Shown here piece by piece: positions 34,785-42,559 of a stretch of 64,000 nt of DNA. The notes under the pieces are model-generated. The model was not told the DNA's origin. It did not search any database and saw only the letters and a list, made by a program, of their open reading frames with translations. A program made the translations under genes and the position numbers. Position 1 is the stretch's first letter; every line of letters begins with the position of its first letter. The stretch comes from Bradyrhizobium symbiodeficiens (lineage in GTDB: Bacteria; Pseudomonadota; Alphaproteobacteria; Rhizobiales; Xanthobacteraceae), in the NCBI RefSeq assembly GCF_002266465.3, contig NZ_CP029427.2:1490501-1554500 (forward strand). The letters run 5' to 3'.

Positions 34785-35987
34785 TTAGTTTTTCAGGAGG
34801 TCACCGAACGGCACCCAGCGCGTGCCGTCGAAACGGATCAGCTGAAGGCTCGTCATCGGCGTAAAGTGCTCGGGCGAATTGTTCACCGCCGTGCCGTTGA
34901 TCAGCATCGGCAGCTTCACGTCCTTCATGGTCGTGGCCTGCTTCATCACATTGGAGCGGGTGAGGTCGTTGCCGGAGGCCTTCAGTACCGTCACCAGCGT
35001 CTGCGCGATGGTGTAGCCGTAGACGTTGAGCCAGTCGCTCTTGTTGGCGTCCGGCATGTACTTGTCCATGAAGGCCAGCCATTCCCGGTAGCCGGGGTCA
35101 TCCTTGTTGGCGGGATCGGTGGCGTCCTTCAGATATTGGCTGGAGATGACGCCGGTGGAATTGTCCTTGCCGGCCGGCTCCAGCACGCCGCTGATCGAGG
35201 CCGAGACGTTGGAGATGATCGTCGTCGGCTTCCACCCGATCTCGCCGATCTTGCGGATCGCCTGCGCCGCGAATTTCGGCGTTGCCGCGACCAGAACCAC
35301 GTCGGAGCCCGCGGTCTTCAACTGCAGGATCTGGGTATCGACTGTCGGGGCCGAAGTCTCATAGGCTGCGCGTGCGACGATCGCTTCGCCGCTGCCGAGG
35401 CCTTCTTCCAGCGCCTTCAGATAGTCCTTGCCGAGGTCGTCGTTCTGGTAGAGCACGCCGATCTTCGCATTGGCATGGCTCGCCTTGATGTATTTTGCGT
35501 AAGCGATGGCCTCGTCGCGATAGGTCGGCTGCCAGCCGACGGTCCATGGGAAATTCTTGGGATCGTCCCACTTCGCCGCGCCCGAACCCAGGAACAGCTG
35601 CGGCACCTTGCGGTCGTTGAGATATTTGTGCACGGCACTGTTGGTCGGCGTGCCGACGCCGCCGAAGATCAGCAGCACTTCCTCGCTCTCGACCAGCCGC
35701 CGGGTCTGCTCCACCGTCTTGGGCGGGCTGTAGGCATCGTCGGCGATGATCATCTGGACGCGCCGGCCGTTGACGCCGCCGTCGTCGTTCACTTTCCGGA
35801 AATAGGCTTCCGCGGATTTCGCGATCTGCGCGAAGGCCGAGACCGGGCCGCTCAGCGGCGCCGTGGTGCCGATCTTGATGGTCTTGTCGTCGGCGCCGGG
35901 ATCGTACTTGTTTTGGGCAGAGGCGGCGCTGTTTGCGAGCAGCGGCAACAGGATGCAGGCCGCACGAAGGATGGCAAAACGCGCCAT
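34785..35987 (-). CDS. Liv-type ABC substrate-binding protein (orphan)
   Basis: The 400-residue protein has a leader (ILLPLLANSAASA) and the type I binding-protein pattern IKIGTTAPLSGPVSAFAQIA, NDDGGVNGRRVQMIIADDAY, GSGAAKWDDPKNFPWTVG. Its motifs match those of the second binding protein at 26728 closely, including the W-D-P-F-P-W segment. There are no permease or ATPase genes in this cluster; it may use the Liv system 9 kb away. It is the first gene of the minus-strand operon divergent from tetR. GGAG precedes ATG 35987. Confidence 0.87.
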   Translation of the reverse strand: MARFAILRAACILLPLLANSAASAQNKYDPGADDKTIKIGTTAPLSGPVSAFAQIAKSAEAYFRKVNDDGGVNGRRVQMIIADDAYSPPKTVEQTRRLVESEEVLLIFGGVGTPTNSAVHKYLNDRKVPQLFLGSGAAKWDDPKNFPWTVGWQPTYRDEAIAYAKYIKASHANAKIGVLYQNDDLGKDYLKALEEGLGSGEAIVARAAYETSAPTVDTQILQLKTAGSDVVLVAATPKFAAQAIRKIGEIGWKPTTIISNVSASISGVLEPAGKDNSTGVISSQYLKDATDPANKDDPGYREWLAFMDKYMPDANKSDWLNVYGYTIAQTLVTVLKASGNDLTRSNVMKQATTMKDVKLPMLINGTAVNNSPEHFTPMTSLQLIRFDGTRWVPFGDLLKN

Positions 35988-36099
35988 GACGTCATCTCCC
36001 CAAAAATTGCCCTCCGCCTCTCGAGGAGCGGAGTTGAAACGCGAGAACATCGCCCGCGAGCGGGCTTGCGGGCCGCGACCGCCGTTGCCACAAGGGCAA

Positions 36100-36115
36100 A
36101 CGAACGATCGTTCGT
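36100..36115. promoter_or_regulatory. Perfect 16-base palindrome, candidate TetR operator 1
   Basis: ACGAACGATCGTTCGT is fully palindromic. It lies between the divergent binding-protein and tetR genes, about 112 bases upstream of the minus-strand start codon. Its 14-base core recurs 27 bases downstream. Confidence 0.7.
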
Positions 36116-36120
36116 ACGGT

Positions 36121-36148
36121 TGACTAGCGAACGATCGTTCGTTAGTCA
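36121..36148. promoter_or_regulatory. 28-base palindrome with one mismatch, candidate TetR operator 2
   Basis: The core CGAACGATCGTTCG (36128-36141) equals that of the neighbouring palindrome. The arms extend to TGACTA and TAGTCA, with a single G/T mismatch (36127 against 36142). It ends only seven bases before the tetR start codon, a strong position for autorepression. Confidence 0.72.
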
Positions 36149-36155
36149 AGTCGTC

Positions 36156-36854
36156 ATGGCTCTTCATACCTCCAGCGCGGCGGAAGCGGCTGCGCCCACG
36201 ACCCGCGAGCGCATCCTCACCGAGGCGCTCGATCTGTTCGCGCAGAGTGGCTATGGCGGCGCCTCGATGCGCGAGCTGGCGCGCCGCGTCGGCATCCGCG
36301 AGAGCAGCCTCTACAATCATTTCGCCGGCAAGGCCGCGATCCTGGAAGCGATCGTCAGCGAGCACGGCCCGGCGAGTTCGGCGAGCCGGTTGGAAGAGCC
36401 GCGCTACAAGCAGCTCGCGCGCCAGCCCGCGGCGTTCTGCCGCCAGTTCGCGCTCGACCTCGTCGAGCAATGGTCCGACCCGCGCGAGCATCAATTCCAG
36501 AAGGTGATCACGGCGGAGCGTAACCGCGTGCCCGGCATCCGCGCCAAGTTCGCCGATCATTTCTACGCGCGCGAGCAGAGCATGATGACGGATTATTTCC
36601 GCGGCTTCGTGCTCGCCGGCCTGGTCAAGACGCCGGATCCGCGCGAGACCGCGCGGCTGTTCGCGGCAGGCCTGATCTACATCCGCCTCGAGCATTACGT
36701 GATGGGCGCAGCACCTTCGCCGCGGCCGAAGGTGATCGAAGCCATCGAGCGTTATCTCGCCTTCTTCCTGTCGCTGATCGCGGCAGGCGAAGATACCGAC
36801 AACAAGAAACGAAAGCCCAAGGGAGAAACGCGTGGCAAGGCTGCCCCTGATTGA
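36156..36854 (+). CDS. TetR/AcrR family transcriptional regulator
   Basis: The 232-residue protein has an N-terminal TetR helix-turn-helix (RERILTEALDLFAQSGYGGA, SMRELARRVGIRESSLYNHF) and an all-helical ligand domain, with a Lys/Arg-rich tail. It probably represses itself, the genes downstream and the divergent operon through the two palindromes in the intergenic region. The inducer would be a substrate of the cluster. It overlaps the next gene by 23 bases. Confidence 0.9.
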   Translation: MALHTSSAAEAAAPTTRERILTEALDLFAQSGYGGASMRELARRVGIRESSLYNHFAGKAAILEAIVSEHGPASSASRLEEPRYKQLARQPAAFCRQFALDLVEQWSDPREHQFQKVITAERNRVPGIRAKFADHFYAREQSMMTDYFRGFVLAGLVKTPDPRETARLFAAGLIYIRLEHYVMGAAPSPRPKVIEAIERYLAFFLSLIAAGEDTDNKKRKPKGETRGKAAPD

Positions 36855-37392
36855 TCCGGAGACGACGAGCGGCGACATCCGCGCCTCGTTCGACCGCATG
36901 CCGGTCAAGCTCAACATCTTCCGCATGATGGCCCATGCCGAGGCCAACATGATCCCGGCGATGCGGCTCGGCAATTCGATCCTGCACAAGCAGAAGCTCT
37001 CGGCGGTCAACCGCGAGCTGCTGATCCTGCAGGCCGCCCAGTTGGAGGGCGGTGCCTATGAATGGCGCCAGCACGTGCCGATCGCGTTCGGCGTCGGCTG
37101 CACGCAAGGACAGGTCGACGCGGTCGAGCGCGGCGAGTACGACGCCGCCGCTCTGAACGAGGCCGAGCGCGCGCTGCTGAACTTCGGGCGCGAGGTGGTC
37201 GAGAACGTCCGCGTGCCCGAGGCGACCTTCGCCGCCGCTCGCGCGCATTTCAGCGACCAGGAGATCGTGGAATCGATCGTCGCGCTCGGCTTCTACATGA
37301 TGATGGCACGCCTGACCGAGGCGACCGAAACCGATCTCGATCCCGCCGCCGGGATGACGGTCTATGACGGCGGCAAGAAGCCGGTTGGTTGA
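36832..37392 (+). CDS. Carboxymuconolactone decarboxylase-like (AhpD-fold) protein
   Basis: The 186-residue protein has a CMD-family core (LSAVNRELLILQAAQLEGGA, then YEWRQHVPIAFGVG) with Glu and His in the usual E-x2-H place. It lacks the CxxC of peroxidase-type AhpD. Such proteins occur in aromatic and lactone catabolism. GTG at 36832 follows AAGGGAG and lies within the tetR end, so translation is coupled. Confidence 0.84.
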   Translation: MARLPLIDPETTSGDIRASFDRMPVKLNIFRMMAHAEANMIPAMRLGNSILHKQKLSAVNRELLILQAAQLEGGAYEWRQHVPIAFGVGCTQGQVDAVERGEYDAAALNEAERALLNFGREVVENVRVPEATFAAARAHFSDQEIVESIVALGFYMMMARLTEATETDLDPAAGMTVYDGGKKPVG

Positions 37393-37393
37393 G

Positions 37394-38239
37394 ATGGCGG
37401 AAGCCGAGAGCAAGCCGGAACGCTTTGTTCGTCCGCCCAGCGCGGAATCGCTCGGTGAGGCGCCGGGCAGGGGTCGCCTGACGGGCCGTCGCATCCTCAT
37501 TGTCGGCGGCGGCCAGCGCGTATTCGATGCCGAAACGGATCCGATCGGCAACGGCCGCGCCATGAGCATTCTGTGCGCGCGCGAGGGGGCGAAAGTCGCG
37601 GTTGCGGATATCAACCACACCTCCGCGCAGCAGACCGCCAAGCACATCACCAAAGAAGGCGGCGAGGCTTTTGCCATCGCGGCCGATGTCACGTCGGAGA
37701 CAGACGTGCAACGCATGATCGAGCAGGCGCATCGCGCTATGGGCGGCCTCGACGGCATGGTGCTGAACATCGGCACGTTCGGCAAGACCGGGCTCGACAA
37801 CGTCAGTCCCGAGGAATGGAACAGGATCTACGACGTCAATGTCCGCGGGCCCATGCTGTGCTGCCGCGCCGCGCTGCCGAAATTCGACAATGGCGGCGCC
37901 ATCGTCTTCATCTCCTCGATCGCCGCGCTGAAAGCGGGATCGCAGATGGCGGTATATGATTCATCGAAAGCCGCGCTTGGCGGTCTGATGCGCAACATCG
38001 CCCATCTCGGCTCGCGCCGCGGCATTCGCGCCAATCTCGTCTATCCCGGCCTCGTCGACACCCCGAACGGCCGCGAAGCGGGCGCCGGCCGCCCCAACCG
38101 CGGCAAGGGCCACGTCCCGTTCGGTCGCCAGGCCACGGCCTGGGAGATCGCCTATGCCGTGCTGTTCTTCCTGTCCGACGAAAGCGTCTACGTTACCGCG
38201 CAGACGCTCGCGGTGGATAGCGGGTTGAGTGGGATGTAG
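37394..38239 (+). CDS. Short-chain dehydrogenase/reductase
   Basis: The 281-residue SDR has the catalytic Ser (FISSIAALKAG), Tyr and Lys (VYDSSKAAL). The cofactor motif is unusual: ILIVGGGQRVFDAETDPIGN stands where TGxxxGIG is expected, so the loop is longer. ATG starts one base after the CMD-like stop codon. It probably oxidises a hydroxyl intermediate of the TetR-controlled pathway with NAD(P). Confidence 0.85.
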   Translation: MAEAESKPERFVRPPSAESLGEAPGRGRLTGRRILIVGGGQRVFDAETDPIGNGRAMSILCAREGAKVAVADINHTSAQQTAKHITKEGGEAFAIAADVTSETDVQRMIEQAHRAMGGLDGMVLNIGTFGKTGLDNVSPEEWNRIYDVNVRGPMLCCRAALPKFDNGGAIVFISSIAALKAGSQMAVYDSSKAALGGLMRNIAHLGSRRGIRANLVYPGLVDTPNGREAGAGRPNRGKGHVPFGRQATAWEIAYAVLFFLSDESVYVTAQTLAVDSGLSGM

Positions 38240-38310
38240 TCCCGGTTACGAACGCTTCGTTTTGATGGATATGGATGCTATCCATATCCCATCCTGACAG
38301 GCTCGATTCC

Positions 38311-38895
38311 ATGAAGACCACGCTGCTCAAATCCGAAGACTATACCCGCTCGCCCTGGAAGAACGGCGGCGGTATTTTCACCGATATCGCGGACGCGCAT
38401 CGTCCGGGCAGTCCGGCGAAGGATTGGGACAGCCTGCTCTGGCGCTTTGCCTCGACGCCGATCGTGGCGCCCGGGCCGTTCTCGCACATGCCGGGCATCG
38501 ACCGCCTGCAGATGGTCGTGGGCGGGCGAGGGCTGGTGCTGAGATCGCCGACGCAGGAGTTCGACGAGCGCGAACCTTTTACGACGGTGCGCTTCACCGG
38601 CGAGATGGAGATCGTGACCGCGCTCGAGGCAGGTCCGGTCGAGGTCGTGAACTTGATGGCCCGGCGCGGTGCGGCGGAGATCGCGCTTGCGGCGCTGAGG
38701 GAGCCCGGCGAGCGGCAGCTTCCCGCCGGCACGCATCTGGTCTACGCGGCGGGCGGCGTTGGCCGCGTCCGCCTCGGAGGCGAGGATTTTGCGATTTCGC
38801 ACGAAAACACGCTGAAGATCGAACTCGCCGAGGCATCGACCCTGACGCTTGTTTCGGGCCTTGTCGTGCTGGGATCGATCCGGCTGGTCGGCTAG
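38311..38895 (+). CDS. HutD/Ves family protein
   Basis: The 194-residue cupin-like protein has the HutD start (SEDYTRSPWKNGGGIFTDIA), then LLWRFASTPIVAPGPFSHMP, IDRLQMVVGGRGL and the VNLMARRG segment. HutD proteins accompany histidine use and may set an upper limit on it; biochemical activity is unsettled. No hut genes are in the window. ATG at 38311 was chosen as the family N-terminus. Confidence 0.83.
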   Translation: MKTTLLKSEDYTRSPWKNGGGIFTDIADAHRPGSPAKDWDSLLWRFASTPIVAPGPFSHMPGIDRLQMVVGGRGLVLRSPTQEFDEREPFTTVRFTGEMEIVTALEAGPVEVVNLMARRGAAEIALAALREPGERQLPAGTHLVYAAGGVGRVRLGGEDFAISHENTLKIELAEASTLTLVSGLVVLGSIRLVG

Positions 38896-38995
38896 AACGA
38901 CCGGCGGCTGCGCACAATCCGGGCAATCGGCCAGGTTGACGATTTCGGCTCGGAACACGATATCTGATGCAATTCAGACCGTCGAAGCCCAGGAC

Positions 38996-40189
38996 ATGAA
39001 CGTGCCGACAAGCATCAATCCCCCCACCATGTCCGACGGTGTCGTCGACTGGCTGACCAACGGCACGCGCGACGAGCGCTTTATCGACAACATTTTTGCC
39101 GAGATGTGCATTCGTCTGCAGCAGGCCGGCATTCCGCTGAAACGGTCGACGTTTCACGTGCTGATCCATCATCCGCAATGGCTGGGGGCCCGCTTCATGT
39201 GGGCCGATGGCATGCGCGAGGCGGAGATCGCGCTGGTCGATTTCGACGTGCGCGAGCGCTCCGAATACATCGGCAGTCCCGCCAACGAAATGCAGAACGG
39301 TGCAACCGAACTACGCGAGAATCTCGAACGCAACGCCGCGCTCGGCCGCAAGCACGCGCTCTATGACGAGATGCGGTCGAAGGGCCTGACCGACTATGCC
39401 GCCTGGCCGCTCTACCACACGCTCGGCAAGCGTCATCTCATTACCTTCGCGACCGATCGCCCCGGCGGCTTCGACGATTCGCATATCGCTGCGCTGAAGC
39501 GCGTGCTGCCGGTGCTGGCGCTGGTCAGCGAGATCCGCATCAAGAACCGCCTCGCGCGAACGCTGCTGGAGACTTATGTCGGTTCGCATGCCAGCGAGCT
39601 GATCCTGGCCGGCGCCACGCGGCGCGGCACCGGAACCACGGTGCGCGCCGCGATCCTGATCTGCGACCTGCGCGATTTCACGAGGATTTCCGACAACTGG
39701 CCGCGCGACGACGTCATCGATCTCCTCAACGATTATTTCGACGCGATGTCTGAGCCGATCGCGAAGCACGGCGGCGAGATCCTCAAATTCATCGGCGACG
39801 GCTTGCTCGCGATCTTCCCGCTTCATGAGCCCGACGCCTGCGCCAATCTGCTTCGCGCCGTAACCGAGGCACGTCAAGCCATGACCGCGCTGAATGCGCG
39901 CAACAACGGCACGGGGCGCGCGCCGCTGAATTACGGCATCGGCGTTCACGTCGGCGACGTCATGTACGGCAATATCGGATCATCCAGCCGGCTCGACTTC
40001 ACCGTGATCGGTCCCGCCGTCAACATGGCCTCCCGCCTCGAAGCGCTCACCAAGCAATTGGGACGCACCGTGCTGCTGTCGCGCGCGTTCGCCGAACTTG
40101 TCGAGCCGCAATTCGAGCTGGAGCACGTCGGTCAACACGAGGTGCGCGGCTTCAGCGATCCGATCGAGCTGTTTGCCTATCACGGGTGA
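38996..40189 (+). CDS. Class III adenylate/guanylate cyclase
   Basis: The 397-residue protein has an N-terminal half without recognised motifs (residues 1-215) and a C-terminal class III cyclase domain. The first metal Asp is in LICDLRDFTRIS and the second in KFIGDGLLAIF. HVGDVMYGNIGSSSRLDFTV and GPAVNMASRLE give the substrate and transition-state Asn and Arg positions. No membrane segment is seen, so it is cytosolic. It makes cAMP or cGMP in response to an unknown signal. Confidence 0.88.
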   Translation: MNVPTSINPPTMSDGVVDWLTNGTRDERFIDNIFAEMCIRLQQAGIPLKRSTFHVLIHHPQWLGARFMWADGMREAEIALVDFDVRERSEYIGSPANEMQNGATELRENLERNAALGRKHALYDEMRSKGLTDYAAWPLYHTLGKRHLITFATDRPGGFDDSHIAALKRVLPVLALVSEIRIKNRLARTLLETYVGSHASELILAGATRRGTGTTVRAAILICDLRDFTRISDNWPRDDVIDLLNDYFDAMSEPIAKHGGEILKFIGDGLLAIFPLHEPDACANLLRAVTEARQAMTALNARNNGTGRAPLNYGIGVHVGDVMYGNIGSSSRLDFTVIGPAVNMASRLEALTKQLGRTVLLSRAFAELVEPQFELEHVGQHEVRGFSDPIELFAYHG

Positions 40190-40214
40190 GGCGGATCGCG
40201 ACCGTAAGTCACGC

Positions 40215-40316
40215 CTAGGTGAACGCGGCGAAGAACCGGATGGCGAAGAACGCCCCCGCGGCGACGGCGGCGGTGGCGCCGATCGCGAAGACGATCCGCA
40301 GGCTTTCATCCATCAT
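40215..40316 (-). CDS. Tiny membrane protein (33 aa)
   Basis: The frame reads MMDESLRIVFAIGATAAVAA then GAFFAIRFFAAFT. It has one hydrophobic helix after a charged start. AAGGA lies six bases before ATG 40316, which supports translation. It is convergent with the cyclase gene. Function unknown; similar one-helix proteins often modulate larger membrane partners. Confidence 0.5.
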   Translation of the reverse strand: MMDESLRIVFAIGATAAVAAGAFFAIRFFAAFT

Positions 40317-40731
40317 GCTGATTCCTTGAAGCGGCCCCGGACTCAGCAGGGGTGGGCTAAGAGCCGGAGCCGCCAAAGTGCCGGTGTTATGTAGGACCCG
40401 GCGTTTACCAATCTACGGCCGATGTGCCGGTTCCTATTCGCGCAGACGGCGGCCCCATCGTGGGCGCGACGAATTTTCGTCCGGTGGGACCGCCGGTCGG
40501 CTTCGCGCGTGAGGAGGCTCGCTTGCCGACATTAAAGATACGTGGGACGCACATCCGGTTTTCAAACTCGCCACCTTAAATTCCTGTCATGTGGTGGAAA
40601 CGCTGCGGTACGGCTCGAAGGTCCGAAAGTTTCAAACCGTCCCCGAGAATGTTTCGCGTGCGGCGTGATCCCATTAGGAACGAGGCCACTTTGCGCGACG
40701 TTGGCCCGCACACATGAACCAGGAGATTCCC
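40317..40731. other. 415-base region without a recognised gene
   Basis: It separates the tiny membrane protein gene from the small secreted protein at 40732. Frames across it lack coding texture. It is AT-richer near 40380-40620 than the genes around it and should hold the promoter of the gene at 40732. Confidence 0.4.
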
Positions 40732-41007
40732 ATGAAGAAGATGATCATCGCGTCCGCCGCTCTCGCACTGATGTGCGGCTCTGCTTTCGCACAGAACACC
40801 GGTCCAGCTCCGCAATCCGACAACATGCAGAAGCCGGGCATGCACAACACCGAGAAGGGTTCGATGCACAAGGGCACGACCGGCATGAACACCGGAACGA
40901 ACGGTATGACCAGGGGTGGCATGCAGCCCGACGCGTCCGGCCAGGGCGGTTCCGGTCCGGGCAGCGACCAGGGCGGCACTAAGGTCGCTCCCGGCAGCAT
41001 GAAATAA
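40732..41007 (+). CDS. Small secreted Gly/Met-rich protein (91 aa)
   Basis: The 91-residue protein has a signal peptide (MIIASAALALMCGSAFA) and a low-complexity mature part with repeated Gly-Met turns (KPGMHN, KGTTGMNTGTNGM, RGGMQPDASGQ). AGGAGATT precedes ATG 40732 at good spacing. A strong terminator follows. Short periplasmic proteins of this type are common in Bradyrhizobium-like genomes; the function is unknown, and metal or stress roles are only guesses. Confidence 0.72.
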   Translation: MKKMIIASAALALMCGSAFAQNTGPAPQSDNMQKPGMHNTEKGSMHKGTTGMNTGTNGMTRGGMQPDASGQGGSGPGSDQGGTKVAPGSMK

Positions 41008-41032
41008 GTCGGTCGATACGATGCAAATCAAG

Positions 41033-41059
41033 GGCTCCGCAAGTTGCGGGGCCTTTTTT
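41033..41059 (+). terminator. Rho-independent terminator
   Basis: GGCTCCGC (41033-41040) pairs with GCGGGGCC (41046-41053) around an AAGTT loop, with one G-T pair, and is followed directly by TTTTTT. It lies 25 bases after the stop codon of the small secreted protein. Confidence 0.85.
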
Positions 41060-41196
41060 GCCTGCAGGCGGTATGCTTCGCGCAGATGGCGAACATGGCC
41101 GCGATTTAACCGTCCGGCTTGAGTTCTTTTGCTGATCCGAAACGTATCTCTACATCGGTGTCGCAGAATGCGGCACCAATGGTCCGGAGTCATCTC

Positions 41197-41454
41197 ATGC
41201 ATCGTCATTTGTCCATCGCGGCTCTTGCCGCCGTTTCCGCACTCACGATCGGCGGAGCCTGCTCTGCCGCGTCCGCAAGAGAGCTCGTGCAGGACAGCTA
41301 CTGCCTGCAGGGACGCCAGTCCGGCTATCCCGGCAACTGTGAGTTCTCCAGCTATCGACAGTGCATGGCCACTGCGAGCGGCACCAATGAGGGCTGCGGT
41401 ATCAATCCGATGAGAGCCTACGCACCGCTACGCCAGACGCAACGCGTCCGGTAA
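41197..41454 (+). CDS. DUF3551-type small secreted protein
   Basis: The 85-residue protein has a leader (LSIAALAAVSALTIGGACSA) and a Cys-rich mature part (YCLQGRQSGYPGNCEFSSYR, QCMATASGTNEGCG) that matches the short DUF3551 family known to me from Bradyrhizobium. The four spaced cysteines could form two disulfides in the periplasm. GGAG lies eight bases before ATG 41197; ATG 41179 is an alternative. Function unknown. Confidence 0.75.
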   Translation: MHRHLSIAALAAVSALTIGGACSAASARELVQDSYCLQGRQSGYPGNCEFSSYRQCMATASGTNEGCGINPMRAYAPLRQTQRVR

Positions 41455-41517
41455 AACAGCCAAAGCGAACAGGGGGCGCCGGCAACGGCGCCTTTGTTCG
41501 ATGGGCCAGGGGCGATC

Positions 41518-41790
41518 ATGTCTCCAATCCTGCAATGGTTCTTTCGAAACCGAAAAACCGGCGAGATCACCATCGTCCAGGCGCCCAATCTCGTGCTCTG
41601 GGTCGTCATCGTGGCCGGCGTCCTTCACTGGATCTGGCCTTGGCCAGGCACCTCCGCCATGGTCCTGGATATCATTTTCAGAGGCGGCCTCGTGGTCTGG
41701 GCTCTCGACGAGATCTTTCGCGGCGTGAATCCGTGGCGTCGCTGTCTGGGCGGCGTCGTCCTGATCTATGAGCTCGCGATCCTTCTGTGA
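41518..41790 (+). CDS. Small membrane protein (90 aa)
   Basis: The 90-residue protein has a polar start (ILQWFFRNRKTGEITIVQAP) and two or three hydrophobic segments (LWVVIVAGVLHWIWPWPG, IIFRGGLVVWALDEIFRG, CLGGVVLIYELAILL). GGGGCG precedes ATG 41518. It is convergent with the secreted protein gene at 41810. Function unknown. Confidence 0.65.
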   Translation: MSPILQWFFRNRKTGEITIVQAPNLVLWVVIVAGVLHWIWPWPGTSAMVLDIIFRGGLVVWALDEIFRGVNPWRRCLGGVVLIYELAILL

Positions 41791-41809
41791 CTGCTCGGAA
41801 GGCGTCGTC

Positions 41810-42313
41810 TCACTGTTTCGATCCGGTCCAGCTTCCGACGCATCCGTCGGACCGCCGGAATGTGCCGGACCCGCTGCGGCCCGAGAACCGGCCGGACATG
41901 GTCCAGCTCAAACTTCCGGCGGCTCCCGTTCCCGACACGCCGCCATTCGGACTGACGCGCCCGGTGCCGTATTGCCCCACCATCTTGCCGCTGGTGACGA
42001 CCACCGTGTCGGTTGAGCCGGCGCAGGTTTGGCCGACGCTGGTCAGGACCCATGCTCCGTCATAACTGCCGCCTCCGCCGCTCCGTTGCGGCGCGCGGCC
42101 CGGCGCTTCGTCCGCGGGCGTGCTGCGTCGTGCCGGCTTTGCGGGCTCAGCGGCACGAGGCGTCTCGCGCGATCCGGATAGCGACTTTTCGTCATTGCCG
42201 ATGCTGCCACCGGCGCTGCCCGATTGCGCATGCGCCATATCAGGCACGGCGGCAATTGCGAGCCCGGCTAACAACAGGGCGCCTCCAAGAGAACGTCGAA
42301 TCTGGCTTTTCAT
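41810..42313 (-). CDS. Secreted hypothetical protein (167 aa)
   Basis: The 167-residue protein has a signal peptide (LGGALLLAGLAIAAVPDMAH), a disordered Ser/Arg/Pro-rich middle and a Gly/Ser-rich beta C-terminus (YDGAWVLTSVGQTC, SGRFSGRSGSGTFRRSDGC) with two cysteines that may pair. The DGxW strand pattern resembles small secreted beta-barrel domains. Function unknown. Confidence 0.65.
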   Translation of the reverse strand: MKSQIRRSLGGALLLAGLAIAAVPDMAHAQSGSAGGSIGNDEKSLSGSRETPRAAEPAKPARRSTPADEAPGRAPQRSGGGGSYDGAWVLTSVGQTCAGSTDTVVVTSGKMVGQYGTGRVSPNGGVSGTGAAGSLSWTMSGRFSGRSGSGTFRRSDGCVGSWTGSKQ

Positions 42314-42559
42314 CTTGCACGGGTTTCAAATGGAGTGGCTTCGAATGCGCCGGTTTCAAATGAGCGGTCCAGACGTTGGTCCCACCGGGATTGGGCCGTG
42401 CCAGCGCGCAGCAAGATTTGCCGGTTGGGCCGCAGGCGTCAAGCGCGGCGTATTCCGCTCCCGGGACTGCTCCGCGGCCGATCGTATTGCCAACGCGCGC
42501 ATGTGCCACTACGCTTTACCACAAGTAGCTCAAACGGTCCTGCGATCCGCCGCTCGTTC

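Noticed and set aside
34686..36155. Long plus-strand frame leading into tetR
   Set aside because: It is antisense to the Liv-type binding-protein gene and crosses the operator palindromes; the HTH protein starts at 36156.
34785..37010. Minus-strand frame extending the binding protein upstream through tetR
   Set aside because: The leader peptide and ribosome site place the start at 35987; the upstream part is an antisense shadow.
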